The position numbers were made by a program, and so were the translations under genes. From Intrasporangiaceae bacterium (lineage in GTDB: Bacteria > Actinomycetota > Actinomycetes > Actinomycetales > Dermatophilaceae): a stretch of DNA of 64,000 nt. The stretch covers positions 1 to 64,000 of the forward strand of contig JAJPIW010000099.1 of NCBI GenBank assembly GCA_021324575.1, in the 5' to 3' direction. Below the pieces are notes generated by a model that did not search any database, had not been told where the DNA came from, and worked only from the letters and a program-made list of their open reading frames with translations. Positions 50,881 to 58,466 of this stretch are shown here, piece by piece; within the stretch, counting starts at the first letter, position 1; each line of letters starts with the position of its first letter.

Positions 50881-51903
50881 TCACCGTATGCCGGGACCCG
50901 ACAGTTCGGCGTGGGCAGCGGCGAGCCGATTGCGCCACCACACGACCCGGTCCGGCGCGGCCGCGAAGCGGGCCAACGCGTCCTCGTCCACCTCCAGGCG
51001 GTCGGCGTCGACACGGTGGAGCACCCCGCCGAGCGGGACGAGCGGCTGCCGAGCAACATCGCCGTCGAGCAGCGCGACCGTGCCGAGGCCGCAGGCGAAC
51101 GGCAGGGCAGGCAGCGCCGACGCGAGCGCCACCCCGGCAGCCATCCCGACACTGGTGTCCAGGGCCGACGACACGACGGCCGGCAGCCCACAGTCCTCGA
51201 CAACGGCGAGCGCGGCGCGGACCCCACCCAACGGCGCGACCTTGACGACGACGAGGTCCGCTGCCTCACGGCGGGCCACCTCCAGGGGGTCGCTCGCTCT
51301 GCGGATCGACTCGTCGGCCGCGACCGGCACGTCGACTCCGCCCCGCGCCAACCCGACCCGCAGCTCGCGCAGCTCCTCGACCGTCGCGCAGGGCTGCTCG
51401 GCGTACTCGAGTCCGTACGCCGCGAGTGCGCCGATGGCGTGCAGCGCGTCGTCGACCGACCAGCCGCCGTTGGCGTCGATCCGGATGCGCGCGGAAGGCC
51501 CCATCACGTCGCGGACGGCGGCCACCCGGTCCAGGTCGTCAGCCAGCACCTGGCCGCGCTCGGCGACCTTGACCTTGGCGGTCGTGCAGCCGTCGAACCG
51601 GGCGACGACCCCTGCCACCGCATCAGCCCCCACCGCGGGGACGGTCGCGTTGACCGGCACGTCGTCGCGGACGCCCGTCGGCCACCCGGCATACGCGCTC
51701 TCGATCGCCGAGGCGAGCCATTGCGAGGCCTCGGCCGGCTGGTACTCGAGGAACGGGCCGAACTCACCCCAGCCCACGGGGCCACGCACGAGTCCCACCT
51801 CGCGCATGGTGATCCCCCGGAAGGGCACCCGCAGCGGGATCGACACCACCCGCAGCGAGGTCAGCAGCTCACCGAGCGGCGGCAGGTCAGGGTGGGTGGT
51901 CAC
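50881..51903 (-). CDS. menC: o-Succinylbenzoate synthase
   Basis: This 340-residue enolase-superfamily enzyme dehydrates SHCHC to o-succinylbenzoate. The catalytic KxK pair is Lys110/Lys112 in TAKVKVAE. The Mg2+ ligands are Asp143 in RIDANGGW, Glu169 in EYAEQPC and Asp197 in VAADES, and the second catalytic lysine is Lys221 in VVVKVAPLGG. The protein uses the short actinobacterial form, with a small capping domain. A hypothetical gene ends 21 bases upstream and a VOC gene starts four bases downstream. Confidence 0.93.
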   Translation of the reverse strand: MTTHPDLPPLGELLTSLRVVSIPLRVPFRGITMREVGLVRGPVGWGEFGPFLEYQPAEASQWLASAIESAYAGWPTGVRDDVPVNATVPAVGADAVAGVVARFDGCTTAKVKVAERGQVLADDLDRVAAVRDVMGPSARIRIDANGGWSVDDALHAIGALAAYGLEYAEQPCATVEELRELRVGLARGGVDVPVAADESIRRASDPLEVARREAADLVVVKVAPLGGVRAALAVVEDCGLPAVVSSALDTSVGMAAGVALASALPALPFACGLGTVALLDGDVARQPLVPLGGVLHRVDADRLEVDEDALARFAAAPDRVVWWRNRLAAAHAELSGPGIR

Positions 51904-51924
51904 CGTCGCAGGCTACCCAGCGCA

Positions 51925-52857
51925 TCAGAACCACTCCTCTGGCGGCAGATCCGCCGCCGGAGCCCTGCCCACGGCCAGCTCGGTGGCCAGGTCGGCGGCC
52001 AGCTCGGCGGCCTCGGCCAGGGCCAGGTCGCGGGCCGTGACGAGCTCGCGCCGGAACGTCGAGACGAGGAGGTCGGCGTGACCGAGCACGGGGACATCCG
52101 GCGCCCCTCGCGGCCGCGTGTCGTACCACCAGGCGTGGCCGCCGACGACGGACACGATGCTGCTGGACCGGGACGACGGTGGGGACTTCAGTTCGAACGC
52201 CTCGGTGACGGATCGGCTGAGCAGTGGTCGGTCCGCGCCGATCAGGTTGCTGGCCCGCCCCACGGCATGGAACAGCCCGCCGGCGATGAGATCGTCGCGC
52301 TCGCTGCGGGCCAGGTACTGGCGGTCGGCCGCGAGGAGGTACCGCATCAGTCGCCGGGTGGCGGTCCGCAGCTCAACCATGGGCTGCCCCTCGACCAGGC
52401 GCCCGAGCGCCCGCGCGACGAGGGCGTCAATGGCCAGCAGTCTCGGGACGTCGACGTCGCGAAAGGCTGAGCAGTCCAGCTCCTCGGCCGGCAGGGGAAG
52501 GTCGTCGAGCGCCAGCAGCGCCTCACGTCCACCGACGACCCGGTCCAGCCAGCGCAGCATCGGCTCGTGGTGGGGCGGCGGCGCCGTCTGGACGTATTCG
52601 ACCCGAGGTGGCCGACGTGCGGCGCCGAGGTCCTGCGCGACGCGCTCGTAGCCGCTGCCCCGGACCGGCCGCCGTCGGCTGTCCACCAGCTCGCCTTCGA
52701 CGAACACGACCTCGGTCAGCATCCCGAGGTCGTCACCCGACGGGCCCTCGTCGTACCAGCGGTCGGCGTCGTCGTCTGCGTAGCCCTCGACCAGGCTGTC
52801 GGCGCGCCAGCGCGCGGACGGCTCCGGGACGGCATACGGCCGGAATCGCTCGGACAT
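51925..52857 (-). CDS. Hypothetical protein of unknown family
   Basis: I do not recognise this 310-residue soluble protein. The first 100 residues are acidic and probably flexible (SLVEGYADDDADRWYDEGPSGDD). The middle and end are helical, with RLMRYLLAADRQYLARSERDDLIAGGLFHAVGRASNLIG and a final alanine/leucine coiled-coil-like stretch (ALAEAAELAADLATELAVG). There is no signal peptide and no membrane segment. The ATG at 52857 has GGAG seven bases ahead; two in-frame upstream starts have poorer sites. It lies 21 bases before menC and is probably cotranscribed with it. Confidence 0.65.
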   Translation of the reverse strand: MSERFRPYAVPEPSARWRADSLVEGYADDDADRWYDEGPSGDDLGMLTEVVFVEGELVDSRRRPVRGSGYERVAQDLGAARRPPRVEYVQTAPPPHHEPMLRWLDRVVGGREALLALDDLPLPAEELDCSAFRDVDVPRLLAIDALVARALGRLVEGQPMVELRTATRRLMRYLLAADRQYLARSERDDLIAGGLFHAVGRASNLIGADRPLLSRSVTEAFELKSPPSSRSSSIVSVVGGHAWWYDTRPRGAPDVPVLGHADLLVSTFRRELVTARDLALAEAAELAADLATELAVGRAPAADLPPEEWF

Positions 52858-53041
52858 CGTTGGCTCCATCTCCCGGCCCGCCCTGGGCCGCTGCACACAG
52901 CCTGACTCCGAGCCCCGACAGGGCACATCACCGAACCTTCAGGCTGTGGACGACGCGACCGATGTCATGGGTCTGTGGACAACCCGCACGGACAACCCGC
53001 ACCGGGACGGACCTGTCGGAGGCCGGTGCGAGACTCGCGCC

Positions 53042-53590
53042 ATGACCACCGCCGACGCCGTGCTCGCTGTCGGCCGCGCCCTGCCGCGAACCCGTGAGCA
53101 GGTGGTCCGCAGCCGGCTCAAGCTGAAGATCGGGTCGATCGTCTATGTCGCCTTCTCGGCCGACGAGCGCGACATCGGGTTCGGCTTCCCCAAGGTGGAG
53201 CGCGACGACCTCGTCGCGGGCCGACCCGACACCTTCTTCCTCCCACCCACGGGCGACCTGCGGTACCAGTGGGTCTGCGCGCACCTCGCCCGTCTCGACG
53301 ACCAGGAGATGCGCGAGCTGGTCACCGACGCCTGGCGGATGTGCGTGCCCCGGATGCTCCACGACCTGCCCGACCTCCCTACACCGGCCGCCGAAGCCTG
53401 GGACGCGATCGACGCCGGCGACTGGGCCGCGGCGAGACCGCTGCTCCACCCGTATCTGCGCTTCGACGACGGCGGCACCTCGATCCGTGGCCGAACCCAC
53501 CTGGCCCGGCACCTCGCGGAGCACCCGCGACCGCGTCCACCACGTGTGGTCGAGATCCGCGACGGCCGGATCTACCGCTGGGTCCGCTGA
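53042..53590 (+). CDS. MmcQ/YjbR-like protein with SnoaL-like C-terminal part
   Basis: This 182-residue protein has an N-terminal YjbR/MmcQ-like fold of about 110 residues (VVRSRLKLKIGSIVYVAFSADERDIGFGFPK, then WVCAHLARLDDQEMRELVTDAWRM). The last 60 residues (DWAAARPLLHPYLRFDDGG, IRGRTHLARHLAEHP, VEIRDGRIYRW) look like the core of a SnoaL/NTF2-type domain. The two parts are in one uninterrupted frame. YjbR proteins resemble DNA-binding folds but no activity is established. The start was chosen at the ATG nearest the family N-terminus. Confidence 0.65.
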   Translation: MTTADAVLAVGRALPRTREQVVRSRLKLKIGSIVYVAFSADERDIGFGFPKVERDDLVAGRPDTFFLPPTGDLRYQWVCAHLARLDDQEMRELVTDAWRMCVPRMLHDLPDLPTPAAEAWDAIDAGDWAAARPLLHPYLRFDDGGTSIRGRTHLARHLAEHPRPRPPRVVEIRDGRIYRWVR

Positions 53591-53600
53591 ACATCACGTG

Positions 53601-53640
53601 GTGCATCACTACTTGCATCTTGATGCACCATGTGATGCAC
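53601..53640. promoter_or_regulatory. Nested palindromes, probable VapBC autoregulatory operator
   Basis: GTGCATCAC (53601-53609) pairs with GTGATGCAC (53632-53640), and a second palindrome sits in the middle: TGCATC-TT-GATGCA (53614-53627). All share the core TGCATC/GATGCA. The last repeat ends seven bases before the vapB ATG, so bound antitoxin would block the promoter. The stretch is AT-richer than its surroundings. Confidence 0.75.
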
Positions 53641-53647
53641 TGATGAC

Positions 53648-53902
53648 ATGCGAACGACGGTCACCATCCCCGACGACCTTCTGCGCGAGGCCAAGGTGCT
53701 GGCAGCCCGGGAGGACCGCACCGTCAGCAGCGTGCTCGAGCAGGCACTTCGAGCCCTTCTCACCGAGGCGGCGGAGGCCGACGAGCGCAGGCGGGCCGAG
53801 TTCACGCTGCCAGTCATCCACGGTGGCGGATGGCTGGTCGACCTCGACGACAAGGAGGCCCTCGCTGAGGCTTTGGGCGACAACGAGCCGCCATGGCGGT
53901 GA
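53648..53902 (+). CDS. vapB: Antitoxin of VapBC pair (ribbon-helix-helix)
   Basis: This 84-residue protein starts with a ribbon-helix-helix domain: the strand MRTTVTIPDD, then helix LLREAKVLAAREDRTVSSVLEQALRALLTEA. It is followed by a charged region and a C-terminal toxin-binding tail rich in Trp, Asp and Glu. It should bind VapC and, as a complex, the palindromes just upstream. It overlaps vapC by ten bases. Confidence 0.88.
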   Translation: MRTTVTIPDDLLREAKVLAAREDRTVSSVLEQALRALLTEAAEADERRRAEFTLPVIHGGGWLVDLDDKEALAEALGDNEPPWR

Positions 53903-54327
53903 TTCTTGATGTCAACGTGTTCGTGTACGCCCTGGACGCCGACAGCCCGCATCACAGGCAAGCGCGGGCCTCTCTCTCCGGCGCGCTCACCGGGGACGAT
54001 CCCGCCCTCCTGCTCGAAGAGACGCTGGTAGCGACCGCCCGGGTCATCACCCACCCACGCGTGCTGCGTTCACCGGCCACGCCGGCCACCGCGATGGCGA
54101 TGATGGAGATCATCCGTGACGCCCCGAACGCGACCCTCCTTGTGCCACACCCTGGGACGTGGCACCGGTTTGCCCAGACCGTGCAGGACTTGGGTCTGGC
54201 CGGCACCGATGTCCCTGATGCCTGGCTGGCAGCGGTGGCCGTCGAGCACGACGCCACGTTTGTCACGTTCGACCGCGGCTTCCGCCGGTTCCCCGGACTG
54301 CGCCTCGAGCTGCTCGGTTCGGGCTGA
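53893..54327 (+). CDS. vapC: PIN-domain ribonuclease toxin VapC
   Basis: This 144-residue PIN protein has the acidic residues expected for the Mg2+ site: Asp6 in ILDVNVFVYALD, Glu43-44 in LLLEETLVA, Asp in TDVPDAWLAAVA and Asp in TFDRGFRRF. The family cleaves tRNA or rRNA. It follows its antitoxin gene with overlap. A hairpin made of two facing octamers lies ten bases after the stop. Confidence 0.9.
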   Translation: MAVILDVNVFVYALDADSPHHRQARASLSGALTGDDPALLLEETLVATARVITHPRVLRSPATPATAMAMMEIIRDAPNATLLVPHPGTWHRFAQTVQDLGLAGTDVPDAWLAAVAVEHDATFVTFDRGFRRFPGLRLELLGSG

Positions 54328-54337
54328 GGCGCGCGAC

Positions 54338-54362
54338 CGGCATACGACCTGCTCGTATGCCG
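54338..54362. terminator. Hairpin built from two facing GTATGCCG octamers
   Basis: CGGCATACGA (54338-54347) and TCGTATGCCG (54353-54362) form a perfect ten-bp stem with loop CCTGC, ten bases after the vapC stop and upstream of the menB promoter. No T-run follows, as is common in GC-rich actinobacteria. Confidence 0.65.
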
Positions 54363-54387
54363 CGCGGCCGGCTGCACACGACCGCGT

Positions 54388-54393
54388 TAGTCT
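54388..54393 (+). promoter_or_regulatory. Leaderless -10 box of menB
   Basis: TAGTCT ends seven bases before the menB GTG. The intervening bases are pyrimidine-rich with no ribosome site. Confidence 0.5.
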
Positions 54394-54400
54394 CCCCAGC

Positions 54401-55348
54401 GTGAGTGCACTGCCTGGCGTGAGCGAGACCTTCGACCCCGACGCGTGGGACGAGGTGCCCGGCTTCGAGGACCTCACCGACCTCACCTACCACCGCGCGC
54501 GCGGCCTCGGCGCGGTGCGGATCGCCTTCGACCGGCCCGAGGTGCTCAACGCGTTCCGGCCGCATACGGTCGACGAGCTGTACCGGACCCTCGACCACGC
54601 CCGTCGCACCCCCGACGTCGGCGCCGTCCTGCTCACCGGCAACGGCCCTACCCCTCGCGAGGGGCAGTCCGCGACGACGAACGGATGGGCGTTCTGCACC
54701 GGAGGCGACCAGCGGATCCGCGGCCGCAGCGGCTACCAGTACGCCGACGGCACCACCGCCGACACCGTCGACGAGCGCCGGGTCAAGGCCGAGGGCGGCC
54801 GACTGCACATCCTGGAGGTCCAGCGCCTGATCCGGACCATGCCCAAGGTCGTCATCGCAGTCGTGGGCGGGTGGGCGGCCGGCGGCGGCCACTCCCTGCA
54901 CGTCGTCTGCGACCTCACGATCGCCAGCCGGGAGAACGCCCGGTTCAAGCAGACCGACGCCGACGTGGGCTCCTTCGACGCCGGCTACGGGAGCGCCTAC
55001 CTGGCCAAGATGGTCGGCCAGAAGTTCGCCCGCGAGATCTTCTTCCTCGGCCGCGCCTACACCGCCGAGGACATGCATCGGATGGGCGCGGTCAACCTGG
55101 TCGCGGACCACGCCGACCTGGAGGCCACCGCGCTGGAGGTCGCCCGCGAGATCATGGGCAAGTCGCCGCAGGCCCAGCGGATGCTCAAGTTCGCGTTCAA
55201 CCTGCTCGACGACGGGCTCATGGGCCAGCAGGTCTTCGCCGGCGAGGCCACCCGCCTGGCCTACATGACCGACGAGGCCGTCGAGGGCCGCGACCAGTTC
55301 CTCGAGAAGCGAGACCCCGACTGGTCACCTTTTCCCTGGTACTTCTGA
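54401..55348 (+). CDS. menB: 1,4-Dihydroxy-2-naphthoyl-CoA synthase
   Basis: This 315-residue crotonase-fold enzyme cyclises o-succinylbenzoyl-CoA. It has VRIAFDRPEVLNAFRP, the GGDQRIRGRSGYQY oxyanion and active-site segment, VGGWAAGGGHSLHVVCDLTIAS, and ADVGSFDAGYGSAYLAKMVGQKFAREIFFLG with the catalytic Asp/Tyr region. It ends with DPDWSPFPWYF, a near-universal MenB ending. The open frame begins far upstream in vapC, but the GTG at 54401 has a TAGTCT box seven bases ahead. Confidence 0.95.
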   Translation: MSALPGVSETFDPDAWDEVPGFEDLTDLTYHRARGLGAVRIAFDRPEVLNAFRPHTVDELYRTLDHARRTPDVGAVLLTGNGPTPREGQSATTNGWAFCTGGDQRIRGRSGYQYADGTTADTVDERRVKAEGGRLHILEVQRLIRTMPKVVIAVVGGWAAGGGHSLHVVCDLTIASRENARFKQTDADVGSFDAGYGSAYLAKMVGQKFAREIFFLGRAYTAEDMHRMGAVNLVADHADLEATALEVAREIMGKSPQAQRMLKFAFNLLDDGLMGQQVFAGEATRLAYMTDEAVEGRDQFLEKRDPDWSPFPWYF

Positions 55349-55375
55349 AGGCCCGGGCCCCCGCCCACGACGAGC

Positions 55376-55423
55376 GATCACGACATGCGGAGTCCGGCTC
55401 GGGGACCCCCGCGTGTCGTGATC
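55376..55423. terminator. Two-way terminator between menB and the hemerythrin-like gene
   Basis: GATCACGACA (55376-55385) pairs with TGTCGTGATC (55414-55423), and a GCGG/CCGC extension continues the stem after one G-T pair. It sits between convergent genes. Confidence 0.65.
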
Positions 55424-55476
55424 ACTCGATCGCGCCGCCGGCCGGCGCCGGCTAGAACCCCGCCCGAGCTCGCTCC

Positions 55477-55953
55477 TCAGCCGGAGCCACCGATGTCCCA
55501 GTCGTATGCCGCGTAGACCAGGTCCGACCCGAGCTGTCGGTGCCTGACGAGGCGTCCCATGAGTGCCGTGACGTCCTCCCGGAACGCCACCGGGTCGGGA
55601 ATCGGCCCCTCGGCCTCGAGGATCCCGAGGAACGTGGCCACGCACGCCGACACCTCGATGTGCTCGGCGGTCATTCGCTCGACGGAGCCGGCCAGGTGCG
55701 GAGCGGAGGCGAGAATGCCGGCATACCAACCGTTCTCGCCTTCGGTCAGGGCGCGGTGATGACGGAAGTCGTGGGCCAGCTCGGCCATCGCCGCAAGGAC
55801 CCTCTGGCGCCAGTGCGGCACCTGCAGCGGGTGGCCCAGGGCGTCGTCGACGGCGAAGACGGCATCGGCCATCTGCGCCCGGTGCGCCCGGACCTGCTCG
55901 ACGTGGGCTCGCATCTCGGGTGCCACCGCCAGGGAACTTCGATTCGCCTCCAT
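55477..55953 (-). CDS. Hemerythrin-like domain protein
   Basis: This 158-residue protein is four-helical with histidines at hemerythrin-like spacing: HDFRHHRALTEGENGWY, APHLAGSVERMTAEHIEV and LVRHRQLGSDLVYAAYDWDIGGSG. The ending DIGGSG is common in actinobacterial members. The set of diiron ligands is not complete by eye, so metal binding is uncertain. The ATG at 55953 follows the family length. It is convergent with menB. Confidence 0.6.
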   Translation of the reverse strand: MEANRSSLAVAPEMRAHVEQVRAHRAQMADAVFAVDDALGHPLQVPHWRQRVLAAMAELAHDFRHHRALTEGENGWYAGILASAPHLAGSVERMTAEHIEVSACVATFLGILEAEGPIPDPVAFREDVTALMGRLVRHRQLGSDLVYAAYDWDIGGSG

Positions 55954-56095
55954 GCCGAGCCGCCTCTCACTCGCCGTGCCACGCCGCCACCTCCCATGGT
56001 GCGCCAGCGAACCGGATCCGTCCACCGGGCGAACGGGCGAACGGGCGAACGGGCGCGATGTCCCGCGCAGCCATCCGGTGCGCGAAGATGGCACG

Positions 56096-56515
56096 GTGAG
56101 CGACGACACCCTCCGCGACCTGCTCGGCACGCACGGCAACGGCGGTCTCGTGGCGCTCAAGCGCGACGGCCGGCCCCAGATCTCCACCGTCTCCTACGCC
56201 TACGACCGTGACCGCGACCTGATCCGCGTCTCGGTCACCGCCGACCGGGCCAAGACGGCCAACCTGCGCCGTGACCCACGGGCCAGCCTCTACGTCACCG
56301 GCAACCGCGGCTGGGCGTATGCCGTGGCCGAGGCCCGGGCAGAGCTGATGCCGACCGCGGCGAGCACCGACGACGCGAGTGTCGAGGAGCTCGTCGACAT
56401 CTACCGCGCCATCGGCGGAGAGCACCCGGACTGGGACGAGTACCGCCGCGCGATGGTCCAGGACGGGCGTGTCCCCCTGCTGCTCCACGTCGAGCGGGTC
56501 TACGGGCTGGCCTGA
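56096..56515 (+). CDS. PPOX-class F420-dependent oxidoreductase family protein
   Basis: This 139-residue split-barrel protein has GNGGLVALKRDGRPQISTVSYAYD, LIRVSVTADRAKTANLRRDPRASLYVTG and VELVDIYRAIGGEHPDWDEYRRAMV-like segments typical of the PPOX class F420-dependent group (TIGR03618-like). The GTG start follows a short gap with no clear ribosome site. It should bind F420 or flavin at the dimer interface; the substrate is unknown. Confidence 0.82.
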   Translation: MSDDTLRDLLGTHGNGGLVALKRDGRPQISTVSYAYDRDRDLIRVSVTADRAKTANLRRDPRASLYVTGNRGWAYAVAEARAELMPTAASTDDASVEELVDIYRAIGGEHPDWDEYRRAMVQDGRVPLLLHVERVYGLA

Positions 56516-56969
56516 GGGCCGTCGTCGTACCACCCGCGGGCTTCGACCCGGACGCGTTGCAGCACCTGGGAGTCGACGGCCTCGGAGCCGCGCACGCCCC
56601 TCACGTCATCACGGCTCTCGCCGGGCCGGGGGGGTCGACTGCCTCGACGCGATCCTCGTCAAGACGGCGGCGCACGCCGACCCGTCCACCGAACGCCTCG
56701 TCGACCGCCCAGACCTCTCCGCCGACCGGAGCCGGGCACTGGTCACCGCTGGACGGGGTATCGGCGGCCTGACCGAGGTGGGCATCGAGACCGACGGGTC
56801 CGTCGACCCGCTCGACCTCCTGCGTGCGGCCGAGGCCGAGGTCCGGCCCGGTGAGCCGGTCCTCGCCGCCGTCGCCCCGGGCAATGCCCGGGCCCTGCGC
56901 ACCTTCCTCGCGGCCGGCTACACCCCCCTCGGCAGCGTCCAGCTCGTCGTGCCACGATCGCTCCCGTGA
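56516..56969 (+). pseudogene. GNAT-type acetyltransferase gene split by a frameshift at a G run
   Basis: Frame A gives VVVPPAGFDPDALQHLGVD and LGAAHAPHVITALAGPG, and then becomes nonsense. Frame B continues from the same place as GVDCLDAILVKTAAHADPS and ends APGNARALRTFLAAGYTPLGSVQLVV, a typical acetyl-CoA-binding end of GNAT enzymes. The switch falls at a run of seven G (56628-56634); one extra G would restore one frame across about 150 codons. The end overlaps the menE GTG by GTGA, as real genes do here. No ATG or GTG is seen for frame A directly after the PPOX stop. It may be a pseudogene, a sequencing error or a slippage site. Confidence 0.6.
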
Positions 56970-58129
56970 CCCTGCGCCCGCTCCCCGTCGGCCCGGGGGC
57001 TGCAGCCCTGGACGTCCTCCCGGCGTTGCGCGCGGCGTTGGACGGCGGTCCGGCCCTCGTCCCGTATGCCGCGGGCTCACCCCTCCCTGACCTCCCCGAC
57101 CCGCTCGGCCCCCTCCCCGCCGGGCTGGCCCTGGTGGTGTCCACCTCCGGCTCGACCGGGAGCCCGAAGCGCGCCATGCTGACGGCCGGCGCCCTGCTCG
57201 CGAGCGCCACGGCGACCCATGAGGTTCTCGGCGGCCCCGGGTCCTGGCTGCTCTCCATGCCCGCCCAGCACATCGCCGGCCTGCAGGTCCTCATCCGGTC
57301 ACTCGTCGCCGACACTGACCCGGGCGTCATGGACCTCGCCGACGGCTTCACACCGGCGCGTTTCGCCGCCGCCGCCGGGCAGCACGCCCGGACGAACCCC
57401 GGCGGCCGCCGCTACACCGCGCTCGTCCCCACCCAGGTCGCCCGGCTGCTCGACGACCCCGCGGCCACCGCCGCGCTCGCGGCCTACGAGGCGGTCCTCG
57501 TCGGCGGCGCCGGCACCCCTGCACCCGTTCGCGAGCGCGCCGAGCGCGCCGGCGTCCGGCTCGTCCCCACCTACGGCATGAGCGAGACGGCCGGTGGCTG
57601 CGTGTATGCCGGGCGCCCCCTTCCCGGAGCGAGCGTCCGGGTCGAGGACGGCCGGGTCCTCCTCGGCGGTGCCACCCTGGCCAGCGGCTACCTCGGCCGG
57701 CCCGACCTCACGGCCGCAGCCTTCTCCCAGGACGACAGCGGCGCCCGCTGGTTCCGCACCGACGACGCCGGCCACCTGGACGCCGACGGCGAGCTGCACG
57801 TCGACGGCCGGCTCGACGACCTCATCAACACCGGCGGCTACAAGGTCTCCCCCCGCGTCGTGGAGGAGGCGATCCTCAGCCGACTGACCGGCATACGGGA
57901 GGTGGTGGTCGTCGGTGCACCCGACCCAAAGTGGGGCCAGACGGTCTGCGCAGCGATGGTGACCGAGCGCGCGGATCTGGCACGCGACACCCTCCGCGAG
58001 GCGCTGCGCGACGTCCTGCCCGCCCATGCCCTCCCGCAGCGGACCCGGGTCGTCGACGCCATCCCCCAGCGCGGGCCGGGCAAGCCCGACCGACGTGCCG
58101 TCACCGCGTGGTTCACCGTGGGACAATGA
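56966..58129 (+). CDS. menE: o-Succinylbenzoate-CoA ligase
   Basis: This 387-residue adenylating enzyme, short as in actinobacteria, has the AMP/phosphate motif STSGSTGSPKRAML near residues 59-72. It then has LVPTYGMSETAGGCVYAG, the hinge WFRTDDAGHLDADGELHVDGRLDDLINTGGYKVSP, and the terminal lysine region GPGKPDRRAV. It activates o-succinylbenzoate for MenB. One glycine-isoleucine step near residue 309 is coded GGC-ATA within an octamer copy, although ATA is otherwise rare. Confidence 0.92.
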   Translation: MTLRPLPVGPGAAALDVLPALRAALDGGPALVPYAAGSPLPDLPDPLGPLPAGLALVVSTSGSTGSPKRAMLTAGALLASATATHEVLGGPGSWLLSMPAQHIAGLQVLIRSLVADTDPGVMDLADGFTPARFAAAAGQHARTNPGGRRYTALVPTQVARLLDDPAATAALAAYEAVLVGGAGTPAPVRERAERAGVRLVPTYGMSETAGGCVYAGRPLPGASVRVEDGRVLLGGATLASGYLGRPDLTAAAFSQDDSGARWFRTDDAGHLDADGELHVDGRLDDLINTGGYKVSPRVVEEAILSRLTGIREVVVVGAPDPKWGQTVCAAMVTERADLARDTLREALRDVLPAHALPQRTRVVDAIPQRGPGKPDRRAVTAWFTVGQ

Positions 58130-58133
58130 CCTC

Positions 58134-58406
58134 GTGTTGCGGTACCTGCCCGTCCTCGTCGTCCTCGGCGTGACGATCTATGCCCTCATCGAGTGCATCC
58201 AGACCCCCGACGACGAGGTCCGCAACCTGCCCAAGATCGTCTGGGTCATCCTGATCCTGTTGTTCGACATCGTCGGCTCGATCGCCTGGTTCGTCGCCGG
58301 CCGCTCGCAGACCCGGCCCGGCTCGATCCAGCGTGGCCGGACCGGCCCCCCGCCCCGCCCACCCCGGGGCCCGGACGACGACCCGGACTTCCTCCGCAAG
58401 CTCTGA
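58134..58406 (+). CDS. Small PLDc_N-type membrane protein
   Basis: This 90-residue protein has two hydrophobic segments, LPVLVVLGVTIYALIECIQTP and LPKIVWVILILLFDIVGSIAWFVAG, the exact pattern of the phospholipase D N-terminal (PLDc_N) membrane family. A proline- and arginine-rich cytoplasmic tail follows. It starts at a GTG five bases after the menE stop and stands between menE and menA. Function unknown. Confidence 0.8.
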   Translation: MLRYLPVLVVLGVTIYALIECIQTPDDEVRNLPKIVWVILILLFDIVGSIAWFVAGRSQTRPGSIQRGRTGPPPRPPRGPDDDPDFLRKL

Positions 58407-58466
58407 CCTGCCCGACCACTCACCCCACCTCCTGTCCCACCTCACCCCGAGCGAGCTCCCCGAACC

